A DNA stretch of 64,000 nt from Amycolatopsis thailandensis (GTDB taxonomy: Bacteria > Actinomycetota > Actinomycetes > Mycobacteriales > Pseudonocardiaceae), in assembly GCF_002234405.1 (NCBI RefSeq), contig NZ_NMQT01000104.1, positions 1 to 64,000 on the forward strand. The letters are read 5' to 3'. A model generated the notes under the pieces. The model worked only from the letters and a program-made list of their open reading frames with translations. It made no database searches and was not told the DNA's origin. Positions 16,629-25,318 of this stretch are shown here, in pieces. Every line of letters starts with the position of its first letter. Position 1 is the stretch's first letter. The position numbers and the translations under genes are program-made.

Positions 16629-17816
16629 ATGATCCAGAGCGTGCTCGTCGGCGCTGTCGTCGTGCTGGCTTGGACGATGACGGCGGCACGGCTGGAACGG
16701 TGGCAGATCACCGCGCCGATGGCGATGGTCGCGGCGGGGCTGGCGATCGGGTTCAGCACCCGCAACGATCTCGGCAACGGGCTCAACACCGAGATCGCGC
16801 TCAACGCGGCGGAACTGATCCTCGCGCTGCTGCTGTTCGTCGACGCCACCGCGGTCAAGGGCGGCTATCTCGGTCATGACGCCAAGACCGCGGTGCGGCT
16901 GCTGCTGATCGCGCTGCCGCTGACGATCCTGATCGTCATGGGCGTCGGCCTGCTGGTGCTGCCGGGCCTCGGCTGGACGGTGATCCTGCTGATCGCCTGC
17001 ATCATCGCGCCGACGGACTTCGCGCCGGCGACCTCGGTGGTGCACGACGTCCGGGTGCCCGAACGCGTGCGGCACCTGCTGAACGTCGAAAGCGGGTACA
17101 ACGACGGCGTCGTCGCCCCGGTGTTCATCTTCGCGCTCACCCTCGCGGGGAGCAATCATCAGGCGAACACACCGGGCGAGGCGCTCCAGGCCGCGATCCC
17201 GGCGGCGTTGCTGGCCGTGCTGGCGGGCTCCGTCATCGGCGCGGTGGCCGCCGTGGCGATGAACGTGACGGCCAAACACGGCTGGTCGACACGGCACTCC
17301 GCGCGGGTCGCGGCCGTCGCTTTGCCGCTGCTGACCTACACCGCCGCCGTCGCGATCGGCGGCAACGGTTTCGTCGCCGCGTTCATCTGCGGCATCGCCT
17401 ACAAGACCGCCCGGCACCCCGGCGAAGACGAACTCGGGCTCGCCGAGGACGTCAGTTCGCTGTGCGGGCTGCTGATGTGGTTCGTCTTCGGCAGCACCGC
17501 GGTGCTGGTGCTGTCCTTCGGCCTCACCTGGGGCGTGGTGATCGTCAGCGTCGTCGCGCTGACCGTCGCCCGGCTGATCCCGGTGCTGCTCACCTTGCTG
17601 CGCACGGACTTCCGGTGGCGGGACCGGATGACCATCGGCCTGCTGGCGCCGCGCGGCGCGGCGTCGATCGTGTTCGGTCTGCTGGCCTACAACTCGCTCG
17701 ACGGCGACGCGGCGGACGTCGCGTTGAGCGTCATGGCGGTGACCGTGCTGGCGAGCGTCGCCGCGCACGGTGTCGGGGCGTCGGCGTTCCTGAACCGCAA
17801 ATCCAAGACCTCCTGA
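16629..17816 (+). CDS. cation:proton antiporter, CPA1/NhaP type
   Basis: A 395-residue integral membrane protein with about eleven to twelve hydrophobic segments, of the monovalent cation/proton antiporter family. The conserved core is present: LLLFVDATAVKGG, ACIIAPTDFAPATSV and NVESGYNDGVVAPVF, where the Asp pair of PTD and GYND mark the ion site, and a final TIGLLAPRGAASIVFGLLAY. It exchanges Na+ or K+ for protons for pH and salt balance. The ATG at 16629 follows a GGGGCGGGGTAG stretch. It has no long cytosolic tail. A second member of the family lies at about 32-33 kb. Confidence 0.93.
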   Translation: MIQSVLVGAVVVLAWTMTAARLERWQITAPMAMVAAGLAIGFSTRNDLGNGLNTEIALNAAELILALLLFVDATAVKGGYLGHDAKTAVRLLLIALPLTILIVMGVGLLVLPGLGWTVILLIACIIAPTDFAPATSVVHDVRVPERVRHLLNVESGYNDGVVAPVFIFALTLAGSNHQANTPGEALQAAIPAALLAVLAGSVIGAVAAVAMNVTAKHGWSTRHSARVAAVALPLLTYTAAVAIGGNGFVAAFICGIAYKTARHPGEDELGLAEDVSSLCGLLMWFVFGSTAVLVLSFGLTWGVVIVSVVALTVARLIPVLLTLLRTDFRWRDRMTIGLLAPRGAASIVFGLLAYNSLDGDAADVALSVMAVTVLASVAAHGVGASAFLNRKSKTS

Positions 17817-18104
17817 GGCGGTGGGTGAGCCTGTCCCGAGCGAGGCCGGCGGTGCCGCTGGGGTGAGGGTGTGACGGGGGAGGTTCCGACGTTGAACGTC
17901 CGGTTTCTTCCCTGCGCTTGCCGAATCGCTTGGATCGCGCAACCACCTGGCCTGCCGGAGGGTGCTGGCGCAACTACTGCCGGATCCAGCGGGGCGCCAA
18001 AATCCGACACCTGAACCCCGACAGTCGCGTGTGCTCGCGGGTGTCGTGAGCGGGAAAGAGAATTCTGTCGAGGGCCAAGGTGGCGACTTCTTAACCTCGG
18101 CGGG

Positions 18105-18157
18105 GTTCCCAATGTCGCATCTGTGTCGCTCAGCGACACAAATGCGACATTGGGAAC
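18105..18157. repeat. 53-bp near-perfect palindrome
   Basis: The arm GTTCCCAATGTCGCAT (from 18105) is repeated in reverse complement ending at 18157, and the inner arms TGTGTCGCT and AGCGACACA also pair, with one mismatch between the two blocks. The full stem is about 25 bp with a one-base loop. It could act as a terminator for either side or be a dispersed element; only this copy was seen. Confidence 0.8.
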
Positions 18158-18230
18158 AAGGACCGGGAACAGGCGACCGGCCAGACCGCGTACCTTGGCT
18201 CGGCGGGGTCTGGCAGGTCGGCGGTGTTGT

Positions 18231-18273
18231 GAAAGCCACGTTCGCAACGTTCAAGGTTGCGAACGTGGCTTTC
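18231..18273. repeat. 18-bp-stem hairpin, copy 1 of GAAAGCCAC family
   Basis: The arms at 18231-18248 and 18256-18273 are perfect reverse complements around the loop GTTCAAG. The same hairpin, with one compensatory base change, occurs at 60398-60440. The arms begin GAAAGCCACGTTCGCAAC. Confidence 0.9.
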
Positions 18274-18389
18274 GCAACACGCCACCTTCGCTGTTCTCTC
18301 AATACCCCGGACTCCCGATTGCTGCTACGTGTCCTATGTGGACACATGAGCGTCACCGCGGACTGGTCCTCCTGACCGCTCACGAGCGA

Positions 18390-18704
18390 TCAGGAGCCCA
18401 TCGCCTTCCTGATCGCCGCTTCGAGTTCTTTCACATGCTTCGAATTCATGCCGCCGTAGGTGAAGGTGTTCATGTCCACCTTGTCGGCGTACAAGGGCGC
18501 GTCCTCGACGATCGTCTTGGAGGCGCCGGGTACTTCGAAGACGAGCCTTCCCGGCTTGAACGCCGTCGGCGGGATGTTCTTGATACCGCTGATCTTCTCG
18601 ACACCGAACGTGTGCTTCCGGTTGCCGAGCCCCTTCACGGCCGCCTTGATCGTGATCGTCCGGCCGCTGAAGCTGATGGACCGGCGTCTGGCGTGAATGT
18701 GCAC
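18390..18704 (-). CDS. small DUF4429/PH-like domain protein
   Basis: A 104-residue protein consistent with one bacterial PH-like module (DUF4429 type): beta-rich, with RSISFSGRTITIKA, a middle HTFGVEKISGIKNIPPTAF that matches the usual 'I..I..I.w..a' spacing, RLVFEVPG, and a C-terminal helix KHVKELEAAIRKAMG. The GTG at 18704 is preferred because GGGGAGGG precedes it; an in-frame ATG at 18734 lacks this. The protein is cytosolic and has no catalytic motif. It lies upstream of, and divergent from, the STAND gene with ~195 bases between. The family call is moderate. Confidence 0.75.
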   Translation of the reverse strand: MHIHARRRSISFSGRTITIKAAVKGLGNRKHTFGVEKISGIKNIPPTAFKPGRLVFEVPGASKTIVEDAPLYADKVDMNTFTYGGMNSKHVKELEAAIRKAMGS

Positions 18705-18900
18705 GAACCCTCCCCTGGGTGCGGAAGAAGGCACCCTATGGGCCGGGGAATCGACCGGACGAGCGCCGTTCCCGAACCGTTACCGGCCGCGGACGCCTCG
18801 ATCATGGAAGCGGACCTGATCGCCGGTTCGTAACGGCGAGCGGCGAACCACCGACATCCGGTGGTCACCCGACGCGGCGGCCCCGACCGGAGGTAGGAGA

Positions 18901-21870
18901 TTGCCGGAGATCATCAAGGTCCGGGTCCCCGAACCGGCCGGACTGGACGTGGTCTTCCTGCACGGGCTGGACGGCGACGCGCGGAAGACGTGGGCGGGCG
19001 GCTCACCGTCGTCGTTCTGGCCGGAGTGGCTGGCGGAGGACTTCGACAGGCTGGCCGTGTGGTCGGTGGGCTACGAGGCCTGGTCGACCGGGTGGCGGGG
19101 CCGGGCGATGCCCATGCAGGACCGGGCGATCAACTTGATGGCGCGCCTGCAGAACCACGGTATCGGCGAGCGGCCGCTGTGCTTCGTCACGCACAGTATG
19201 GGCGGTTTGCTGGCCAAGGAGATCCTGCTGCACGCGGCCGAGGGCCGGGCCGGGTTCGCGGAGTTCGCGAAGGCCACGCGCGGGGTGGTCTTCCTGGGGA
19301 CTCCGCATACCGGTTCCGGGCTGGCGGCGGTCGTCAAAGCGCTCGGACTGGTCTACCGGTCCACCGCGGCGGTGAAGGACCTCGAACGCAATTCCGCTCA
19401 TCTGCGGCATCTCAACGACCGGTACCGCGATTGGGCCGACAAATCCGGGATCCGGAACCTGGTGTTCTTCGAGGCGTACCCGACCAGAGGCGTCCGAGTG
19501 GTCGACGAGGGTTCGGCCAACCCCGGACTGCCCCGGATCCGGCCGATCTCCGTCGACGCCGATCACGTCGGCATCTGCAAACCGGCCGATCGCGATTCCC
19601 TTGTCTACGGCCAGGTTTCGAGGTTCATCGCCGACATCCTGTCGGAGACCGAAATCTCGCCATCCCGTCCCGCGGCCTGGAAACTTCCTTTGCGCGGCAA
19701 GGTATTCGTCGGACGCACCGCCGAATTGGACCGCTTGGAGAGGGCGGCGAAGGCCGCCGGCCGGGTCGCGGTGGTGGCGGTGCACGGCCTGGGCGGTATC
19801 GGCAAGAGCAGCCTGGCCGCCAGATTCGCCGAACTGCGCTCGGCGGATTACTCGGCCGTGTGGTGGGTGACGGCGGACTCGGCTCCGGCGATCGACGAAG
19901 GGCTGGCGGAGCTGGCCGTGGCGCTGTCCCCGCAGGCCGTGGAGCTGCCGTGGGAACAACGGATCGAACAGGCCGTGAACTGGCTGGCCGGTCATTCCGG
20001 CTGGCTGCTCGTCCTGGACAACCTGACCGATCTCGCGCACGCGAGTGGGCTGCTGGAGCGAGTGCGGACCGGCACCATCATCGTCACCAGCAGACGCGGC
20101 ACCGGCTGGCGGGACGTCAGCACCGTGTCACTGGACGTGCTGGAACCGGACGAGGCCGTCGAGCTGCTCGAACGGACGGTCCGGGCCGAGTGGCCGGACG
20201 TGGTCCCGGCCGGCGCCGGCGAGCTCTGCGCGGAACTCGGGTGGCTGCCCCTGGCGGTCGAACAGGCCGCGGCCTATCTCGCGCAGAACCGCATGACCCC
20301 GGCCCGCTACCTCGGCCTGCTCGCGAGGTCTCCGGCGAGGATGTTCGCGTGGACCGCGGAGGCCGAAGACGCGGAGCGTGCCGTGGCCCGGGTCTGGCAC
20401 GTCACCCTGGACAGGCTCGCGGACACCCCGCTCGCCGCGAAAGTGTTGCGACGTCTCGCCTGGCACGCTCCCGAACGCATCCCGCGGGCACTGCTGGCGG
20501 ACGCCGCCGACGAACCGGAGTTGTCCGAGGCGCTGGGGCGGCTGGCCGCCTACAGCATGATCACCCTCGACGCCGAAACGATCGAGGTCCACCGTCTCGT
20601 GCAGGCCGTGACCCGGACGCCCGACCCGGCCGATCCCTACCGCCGTCCCGAAGACATCGACCACGCTCGGGAGGCGACCGCCGCCGCGCTCGCCAAGGCG
20701 CTCGACGCGGCCGACCCCCGCTTGCCCGACTACTGGCCCGTGTTCCAAGCCGTGCTGCCCCACGGGCGGGCGCTGCTCGAACACACCGACATCGACACCG
20801 GTCCGCTCTGTCACCTCGCGAACAGCCTCGGCCTCTACGTCCTCGGACAGGGCGATCCCGCGGCCGCGATCGCGCTCGCGGGCCGCGCGAGCAACGGTTG
20901 TGAACGCCTCTACGGCATCGATGATCCCGTCACCCTGCAAGCCCGGAGCAACGAGGCGTCCGCGTACCAGGCGGCCGGTGACCTGACGCGGGCGATCGCG
21001 TTGTTCGAGGCCACGCTGGAGGACTGCGAGCGGGCGCTGGGGTCCGCCCATCCGGACACCTTGAGTTACCGGAACAACCTGGCGGCCGCCTGTCACGCCG
21101 CCGGCGACCTGACTCAAGCGATCTCGCTGCTGGAAGAGACGCTGACGGGGCGTGAACGGCTGCTGGGAAAGGAACACCCGGACACGCTGCTCTCCCGGAA
21201 CAACCTGGCCATGGCCTACGAGGCGGCGGGAGAGGTGGAACGGGCGATCGGGCTTCACGAAGTCACGCTCGCCGATCGTGCACGGGTGCTGGGAGCCGAT
21301 CACCCGGAGACCTTGCTGTACCGGAACAACCTGGCCTACCTCCATTGGTCGAAAGGAGACGTGAAACGTGCGGTCACGCTGTTCGAAACGACACTGGAAG
21401 ATCGCGAGCGCGTGCTGGGAGCGGACCATCCGAACACGCTGATCTCGCGGGCCAATCTCGCGGGAGCGTGCGAGGCGGCCGGTGACCTCACCCGCGCTGT
21501 CGAACTGCAAGAACGGACGCTGGCGGATCGTGAACGCGTCCTGGGACCCGATCACCCCGACACCTTGAAATCGGGCAACAACCTCGCCGGGGCGTACGAA
21601 TCCGCCGGTGATCCGGCCCGGGCGATCGAGTTGTACGAAAGCACGCTGGCCGCGCGGGAGCGGGTGTTCGGGCACGATCACCAGGACACCCTGAACACCC
21701 GGAACGACCTGGCCTACGCCCGCGGCGTCGCGGGCGATCTGCCGCTCGCGATCCGGATGTACGAAGAGGCGCGGGCGGACGCCGAGCGGGCGCTGGGGCC
21801 GGACCATCGCGTGACCAGACGGATCCGGGAGAACCTGGAGACCGCGATCCGCCTGCGTGACCGTTCTTGA
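18901..21870 (+). CDS. NLR-like STAND ATPase: lipase fold + NB-ARC + TPR
   Basis: A 989-residue multidomain protein. Residues ~15-245 are an alpha/beta-hydrolase of serine-esterase (PGAP1/LipA-like) type: VVFLHGLDGD, nucleophile elbow THSMGG (Ser ~99), LGTPHTGSG, and a candidate catalytic His in DADHVGIC (~222). Residues ~275-560 are an NB-ARC ATPase: P-loop HGLGGIGKSS (~298-307), Walker B LLVLDNL (~370), sensor VTSRRG and the WLPLAVEQAA (GxP-like) motif ~445. Residues ~640-985 hold eight 42-residue kinesin-light-chain-type TPRs with RERVLGxDHPDT junctions. A TTG start follows GGAGGTAGGAGA. This effector-switch-sensor layout matches bacterial NLR-like immune proteins; an antiphage role is inferred, not shown. 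Confidence 0.93.
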   Translation: MPEIIKVRVPEPAGLDVVFLHGLDGDARKTWAGGSPSSFWPEWLAEDFDRLAVWSVGYEAWSTGWRGRAMPMQDRAINLMARLQNHGIGERPLCFVTHSMGGLLAKEILLHAAEGRAGFAEFAKATRGVVFLGTPHTGSGLAAVVKALGLVYRSTAAVKDLERNSAHLRHLNDRYRDWADKSGIRNLVFFEAYPTRGVRVVDEGSANPGLPRIRPISVDADHVGICKPADRDSLVYGQVSRFIADILSETEISPSRPAAWKLPLRGKVFVGRTAELDRLERAAKAAGRVAVVAVHGLGGIGKSSLAARFAELRSADYSAVWWVTADSAPAIDEGLAELAVALSPQAVELPWEQRIEQAVNWLAGHSGWLLVLDNLTDLAHASGLLERVRTGTIIVTSRRGTGWRDVSTVSLDVLEPDEAVELLERTVRAEWPDVVPAGAGELCAELGWLPLAVEQAAAYLAQNRMTPARYLGLLARSPARMFAWTAEAEDAERAVARVWHVTLDRLADTPLAAKVLRRLAWHAPERIPRALLADAADEPELSEALGRLAAYSMITLDAETIEVHRLVQAVTRTPDPADPYRRPEDIDHAREATAAALAKALDAADPRLPDYWPVFQAVLPHGRALLEHTDIDTGPLCHLANSLGLYVLGQGDPAAAIALAGRASNGCERLYGIDDPVTLQARSNEASAYQAAGDLTRAIALFEATLEDCERALGSAHPDTLSYRNNLAAACHAAGDLTQAISLLEETLTGRERLLGKEHPDTLLSRNNLAMAYEAAGEVERAIGLHEVTLADRARVLGADHPETLLYRNNLAYLHWSKGDVKRAVTLFETTLEDRERVLGADHPNTLISRANLAGACEAAGDLTRAVELQERTLADRERVLGPDHPDTLKSGNNLAGAYESAGDPARAIELYESTLAARERVFGHDHQDTLNTRNDLAYARGVAGDLPLAIRMYEEARADAERALGPDHRVTRRIRENLETAIRLRDRS

Positions 21871-22346
21871 TCAGTCACCCGCGGGGGACAGTGGCCAAGG
21901 AGTCCCACGACCGTTCCTTCGGTTCCACTGTGAACATCGGCGCCGTTCGTCCAACGTGGCCGGTATTCGCTGCCGCGTCCGGCCTTGCCCGTGGCTTTGC
22001 GATATCCGGCGATCCGCGATTTCCACGATCGCTTCGTCGGTCGGATCCAGGACCAGTACCCGGATTCGTCCGCCCGCTTCGAGGATCGACCGGATGTCAC
22101 GCGGGGCCGCCCCGGTTCGAGTCCCAAATCCCGGTCGCACCGAGGTCGGTGATCACGCTCGCCGGATCCATGCTCGTCCGCCACCGAACCCTCTCGTCGT
22201 CCGTTGCGTGGTGACAGTAGCGGCAGGACGTCCTGACATGTCCGGGATTGCTGACATCGATGGCATACCGCGAACCAAGCGATACGAAGCCATTTGGCTC
22301 AACCGTTTGTCTGGTCCAGTCCAGTTATGTCTACTAACGTAGAGGG
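21871..22346. other. 476-bp intergenic region with a decayed fragment
   Basis: There is no intact gene. The stretch is less GC-biased than its neighbours, especially from 22200 on. A frameshifted minus-strand reading frame is visible at 21990-22171. The last ~150 bases presumably hold the promoter of the LysR gene. Confidence 0.5.
21990..22171 (-). pseudogene. frameshifted protein fragment of unknown family
   Basis: From an ATG at 22171 the minus strand reads MDPASVITDLGATGIWDSN and then hits TGA at 22099-22097. One base shifted, reading resumes at once as DIRSILEAGGRIRVLVLDP, TDEAIVEIADRRISQ. The joined sequence looks like a real domain with an RIRVLVLDP beta-strand, reminiscent of the DUF5919-type region attached to some HTH regulators. 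A frameshift remnant is the simplest reading; the family assignment is weak. Confidence 0.4.
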
Positions 22347-23330
22347 ATGGAGCTGGAACTGCGCCACTTGCGCATCATGTGCGCGATCGCCGAACTCGGG
22401 AGTATCACCAAAGCGGCGAATACGCTCGGAATGGCCCAGCCTGCACTGACAGCACAACTCAAGCGCATCGAACGGACACTCGGCGGGAAGCTCTTCCTGC
22501 GCGATCACACGGGCACCCGGCCGACCGCGCTCGGCCTCCTGGTACTCGACAGGGCCAAGATGGTCCTTCCCGCGGTGTCGTCGCTGCACGACGAGGCCGC
22601 GCGTCTCGCCCAGCACGCCGGCACCGGCGAGCCGATGACCTTGCGGCTCGGTTCCGCGACGGGGCCGATGCTCGGGGCGCTCCTGCAACGCCTCGGCACC
22701 ACCCATCCCGACATCCATGTCGCCACGCACACGTCGTGGTCGGCCAACAAACTCGCGGACATGACCGCGGAGGGTGGGCTGGACTTCGCCTTCGTCGGCG
22801 TCTGCGGTGACGCCGGTCCACCGCCGGAGCCCGGGCTTCGCTGGCGGACGCTCGCGCATCATCCGGTGTTCGTGCTGATGTCGGCGCGGGACGAGCGCGC
22901 GCAGCAGAACGAGATCGAACTCGGTGAGCTGGCGGAAGAACGGTGGTGCGCGACGCCGGGTGACGGATGCTTCGGCGACTGTTTCGCGTCCGCGTGCGCG
23001 CGATCGGGGTTCACGCCGCGTTCGCTGTACGAGACCGATGTGCTGACCTGTATCGAGATGGTCGAGTCGGGGCACGCGGTGGTGCTGTGCCAGCCGCTGT
23101 TCCACGAGATCCCGGGTATCGTCGCGGTCCCGATCGCCGGGAATCCGTTGAGCTGGCGGAATCTCGTGGGCTGGTCGGAACGAGGGGAGATGGGGCCCTT
23201 CGCCGCCGAGATGATCGCCCTGTCGCGCGCGGTGTACGGCGAGCTGATCGACCGGCGGCCGACCTACTCGAAGTATCTCGAGTTGAACCCGGGTTATGGC
23301 GTGGACTACACGGACGCCGGAGTGCGCTGA
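22347..23330 (+). CDS. LysR family transcriptional regulator
   Basis: A 327-residue regulator. The N-terminal winged HTH is typical (LRHLRIMCAIAELGSITKAA, LGMAQPALTAQLKRIE, residues 5-45), followed by a linker helix and a periplasmic-binding-like effector domain (~95-300). The effector domain is less typical, with several Cys residues (VCGDAGPP, WCATPGDGCFGDCF), so redox or metal sensing is possible but unproven. The ATG at 22347 has AGAGGG directly before it. No divergent target gene lies next to it; the downstream protease is 132 bases away on the same strand and could be a target. Confidence 0.92.
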   Translation: MELELRHLRIMCAIAELGSITKAANTLGMAQPALTAQLKRIERTLGGKLFLRDHTGTRPTALGLLVLDRAKMVLPAVSSLHDEAARLAQHAGTGEPMTLRLGSATGPMLGALLQRLGTTHPDIHVATHTSWSANKLADMTAEGGLDFAFVGVCGDAGPPPEPGLRWRTLAHHPVFVLMSARDERAQQNEIELGELAEERWCATPGDGCFGDCFASACARSGFTPRSLYETDVLTCIEMVESGHAVVLCQPLFHEIPGIVAVPIAGNPLSWRNLVGWSERGEMGPFAAEMIALSRAVYGELIDRRPTYSKYLELNPGYGVDYTDAGVR

Positions 23331-23462
23331 CCTGCGCCGAAGTCGTTGAAAGGTCCAGTCCACTGGGTGGATATGACCTAAATGGTATGTACCTTTTGCA
23401 GCAGGCGCCTCGTACGGTCTGGACGAGATCTTCTTCCGGAACGTCGGTGAGGAAAGCCTGAA

Positions 23463-24791
23463 ATGAACCGAAAGATCGTAGCGGCCGCCGCGGCGGCCCT
23501 AACCGGAGCCGGTCTGGTCACGGCCGTCGCGCTGACGCCGAGCGCCAGTGCCGGCCAGACCGTCACGGCGTCCGACCAGGTGCAGTCGGAGATCGTCGCG
23601 GCCATGGCGCGCGATCTGAAGATCAGCCCGGATCAGGCCCGGACCCGCCTCGCCGACGAGCAGAAGGCCGCCTACGCCGACAGCGCTCTCAAGACCCGGC
23701 TCGGCCCGTCCTATGGCGGGTCGTGGCTGGACGCGGCAGGCACGAAGCTGACCGTCGCCGTCACCGATGCGGCTCTGGAAGGCGCCGTCCGGGCGGCGGG
23801 CGCGACCCCGAAGACCGTCGCGCGGAGCGCCGCCCAGCTCGACGCGGCGAAGCAGTCGTTGGACGCCAAGGGAACCAGCGCGCCGAAGAACGTGCCTGGC
23901 TGGTACGTCGACGTCGCCACCAACTCGATCGTCGTCCTGGCGCACACCGGCGGTGAGGCCGCCGCGAAGTCGTGGGCGACCGCGTCCGGTGTACGGGCCG
24001 AGGCGGTGCGGGTCGAGACCAGTACCGAAAGCCCGGTTCCGCTGATCGACGTCATCGGCGGCAACGCCTACACCTTCGGTTCGGGCCGGTGCTCGATCGG
24101 TTTCTCGGTCGAGGGCGGCTTCGTGACCGCCGGGCACTGCGGCACCACCGGCACGCGTACCTCGAACCCGAGCGGGACCGTCGCGGGCTCCACCTTCCCC
24201 GGCAACGACTACGCGTGGGTCCGCGTCGACGCGGGCAACACCCCGCGCGCGCTGGTCAACCGCTACCCCGGCACCGTGCCGGTGGCCGGTTCGCAGGAGG
24301 CCGCGATCGGCGCCTCGGTCTGCCGTTCCGGTTCCACGACGGGCTGGCACTGCGGCACCATCCAGCAGAAGAACGCCTCGGTGAACTACCCGCAGGGCAC
24401 CGTTTCCGGCCTGACCCGGACCAACGCCTGCGCCGAACCGGGCGACTCGGGCGGCTCGTGGCTCGCGGGTGACCAGGCACAGGGCGTCACCTCCGGTGGT
24501 TCCGGCAACTGCACCTCGGGCGGCACGTTCTACTTCCAGCCGGTCTCGGTGATCCTGAGCGTCTACGGCCTGAAGCTGGTGACCTCGGGTTCGAACCCGC
24601 CGAGCAGCACCACCACGACGCCGACCAACACGACGTCGAATCCGCCCACCGGCACCTGGGCGGCCGGCACCACCTACGCCGCCGGTGCGACGGTCACCTA
24701 CAACGGAGTTTCCTACCGGGCCCTCCAGGGCCACACCGCACAGGCTGGATGGGAGCCGCCCAACGTCCCAGCGCTTTGGGCCCGCGCCTGA
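23463..24791 (+). CDS. secreted streptogrisin-like S1 protease with chitin-binding module
   Basis: A 442-residue secreted serine protease. Residues 1-30 are a signal peptide (cleavage near SASAGQ). Residues ~35-190 form the alpha-lytic/streptogrisin pro-domain that folds the enzyme. The mature chymotrypsin-fold domain shows His in TAGHCG, Asp in NDYAWV and Ser in EPGDSGGSW, plus paired Cys. A Thr/Ser/Pro linker (SSTTTTPTNTTSN) leads to a C-terminal CBM5/12-type module (WAAGTTYAAG, YRALQGHTAQAGWEP) that binds chitin-like polymers. The layout resembles Streptomyces griseus protease C. A GAGGAAAG site precedes the ATG. It probably degrades protein in fungal or insect walls. Confidence 0.96.
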   Translation: MNRKIVAAAAAALTGAGLVTAVALTPSASAGQTVTASDQVQSEIVAAMARDLKISPDQARTRLADEQKAAYADSALKTRLGPSYGGSWLDAAGTKLTVAVTDAALEGAVRAAGATPKTVARSAAQLDAAKQSLDAKGTSAPKNVPGWYVDVATNSIVVLAHTGGEAAAKSWATASGVRAEAVRVETSTESPVPLIDVIGGNAYTFGSGRCSIGFSVEGGFVTAGHCGTTGTRTSNPSGTVAGSTFPGNDYAWVRVDAGNTPRALVNRYPGTVPVAGSQEAAIGASVCRSGSTTGWHCGTIQQKNASVNYPQGTVSGLTRTNACAEPGDSGGSWLAGDQAQGVTSGGSGNCTSGGTFYFQPVSVILSVYGLKLVTSGSNPPSSTTTTPTNTTSNPPTGTWAAGTTYAAGATVTYNGVSYRALQGHTAQAGWEPPNVPALWARA

Positions 24792-24833
24792 CCGCCTAGC
24801 CGTCCGGGCCACACGCAGGGGTGCGCCCGGACC

Positions 24834-24870
24834 GACCGCCCCCGACGTCGTCCGTGCGTCGGGGGCGGTC
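24834..24870 (+). terminator. hairpin terminator of the protease gene
   Basis: The arms GACCGCCCCCGAC (24834-24846) and GTCGGGGGCGGTC (24858-24870) are perfect reverse complements (13 bp) around an 11-base loop, 43 bases after the stop codon. There is no U-tract, but stem strength and position fit an actinomycete terminator. Confidence 0.75.
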
Positions 24871-25049
24871 CCCATTTCCGGTGGGGCAAGGCAAAGGTGG
24901 CGTGATGGAGTCTCCTGCCGAGCAGGGCTTTCGCGGCCCGGGCCCGGTGCGAACTGGCCCGCGGGAGCAGATCGCGGCGGCGGCCGTCCACATGAGACAC
25001 CCCTTCCGGCCGGAACGCCCGTTTTGGGCACTTCGCGTGGCTTTGCGAA

Positions 25050-25101
25050 GGGGTCGTGAGTGGTAAAGAGGGTTAGAACCCTCTTTACCACTCACGACCC
25101 C
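25050..25101. repeat. 25-bp perfect-stem palindrome, GTCGTGAGTGG family
   Basis: The arms 25050-25074 and 25077-25101 are perfect reverse complements separated by only two bases. The outer arm reads GGGGTCGTGAGTGG. The same outer arm recurs in the hairpin at 38900-38953 and flanks the block at 60068-60313, so this is a dispersed family. Confidence 0.9.
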
Positions 25102-25220
25102 ACGTAGAACCTGCTGGGCAGGATCGACCATGCCATATTTGCCCTTCGGCCCAATAGCACTCAAGTCCCCGTACCGAACGCCTCACTCGCCCCACCAGCC
25201 ACTCCTGGCCTTGGAGATCG

Positions 25221-25318
25221 CGATCTCACGTGATCAGAGGCGGAACTCGCGTGATCGGACGACGTTCACCGTGTTCGCCGTCTGATCACGCGAGATCCGT
25301 TCCCGATCACGCGAGTCA
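25221..25318. repeat. 21-bp-phased head-to-head motif array (copy 1)
   Basis: The motif CTCRCGTGATC occurs at CTC positions 25225 and 25246, with a degenerate third at ~25267. It then occurs inverted (GATCACGCGAG) with GAG at 25292 and 25313. Units in each arm are exactly 21 bp apart. The arms can fold into one long hairpin. A larger relative lies at 50884-51061. Confidence 0.85.

Larger units (their letters stand above)
17817..18389. other. 573-bp intergenic region with three hairpins, no gene
   Basis: No credible coding frame is seen between the antiporter and the small PH-like gene. The stretch contains an imperfect hairpin at 17884-17905 followed on the minus strand by CCCCCGTCAC (shared with a hairpin near 60.2 kb), a GTCGTGAGCGG arm near 18043, and two long palindromes annotated separately. 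Confidence 0.6.

Noticed and set aside
16194..18383. 729-codon minus-strand frame across SecDF and the antiporter
   Set aside because: An antisense shadow with His/Arg/Gln-rich sequence; the plus-strand genes have full family motifs.
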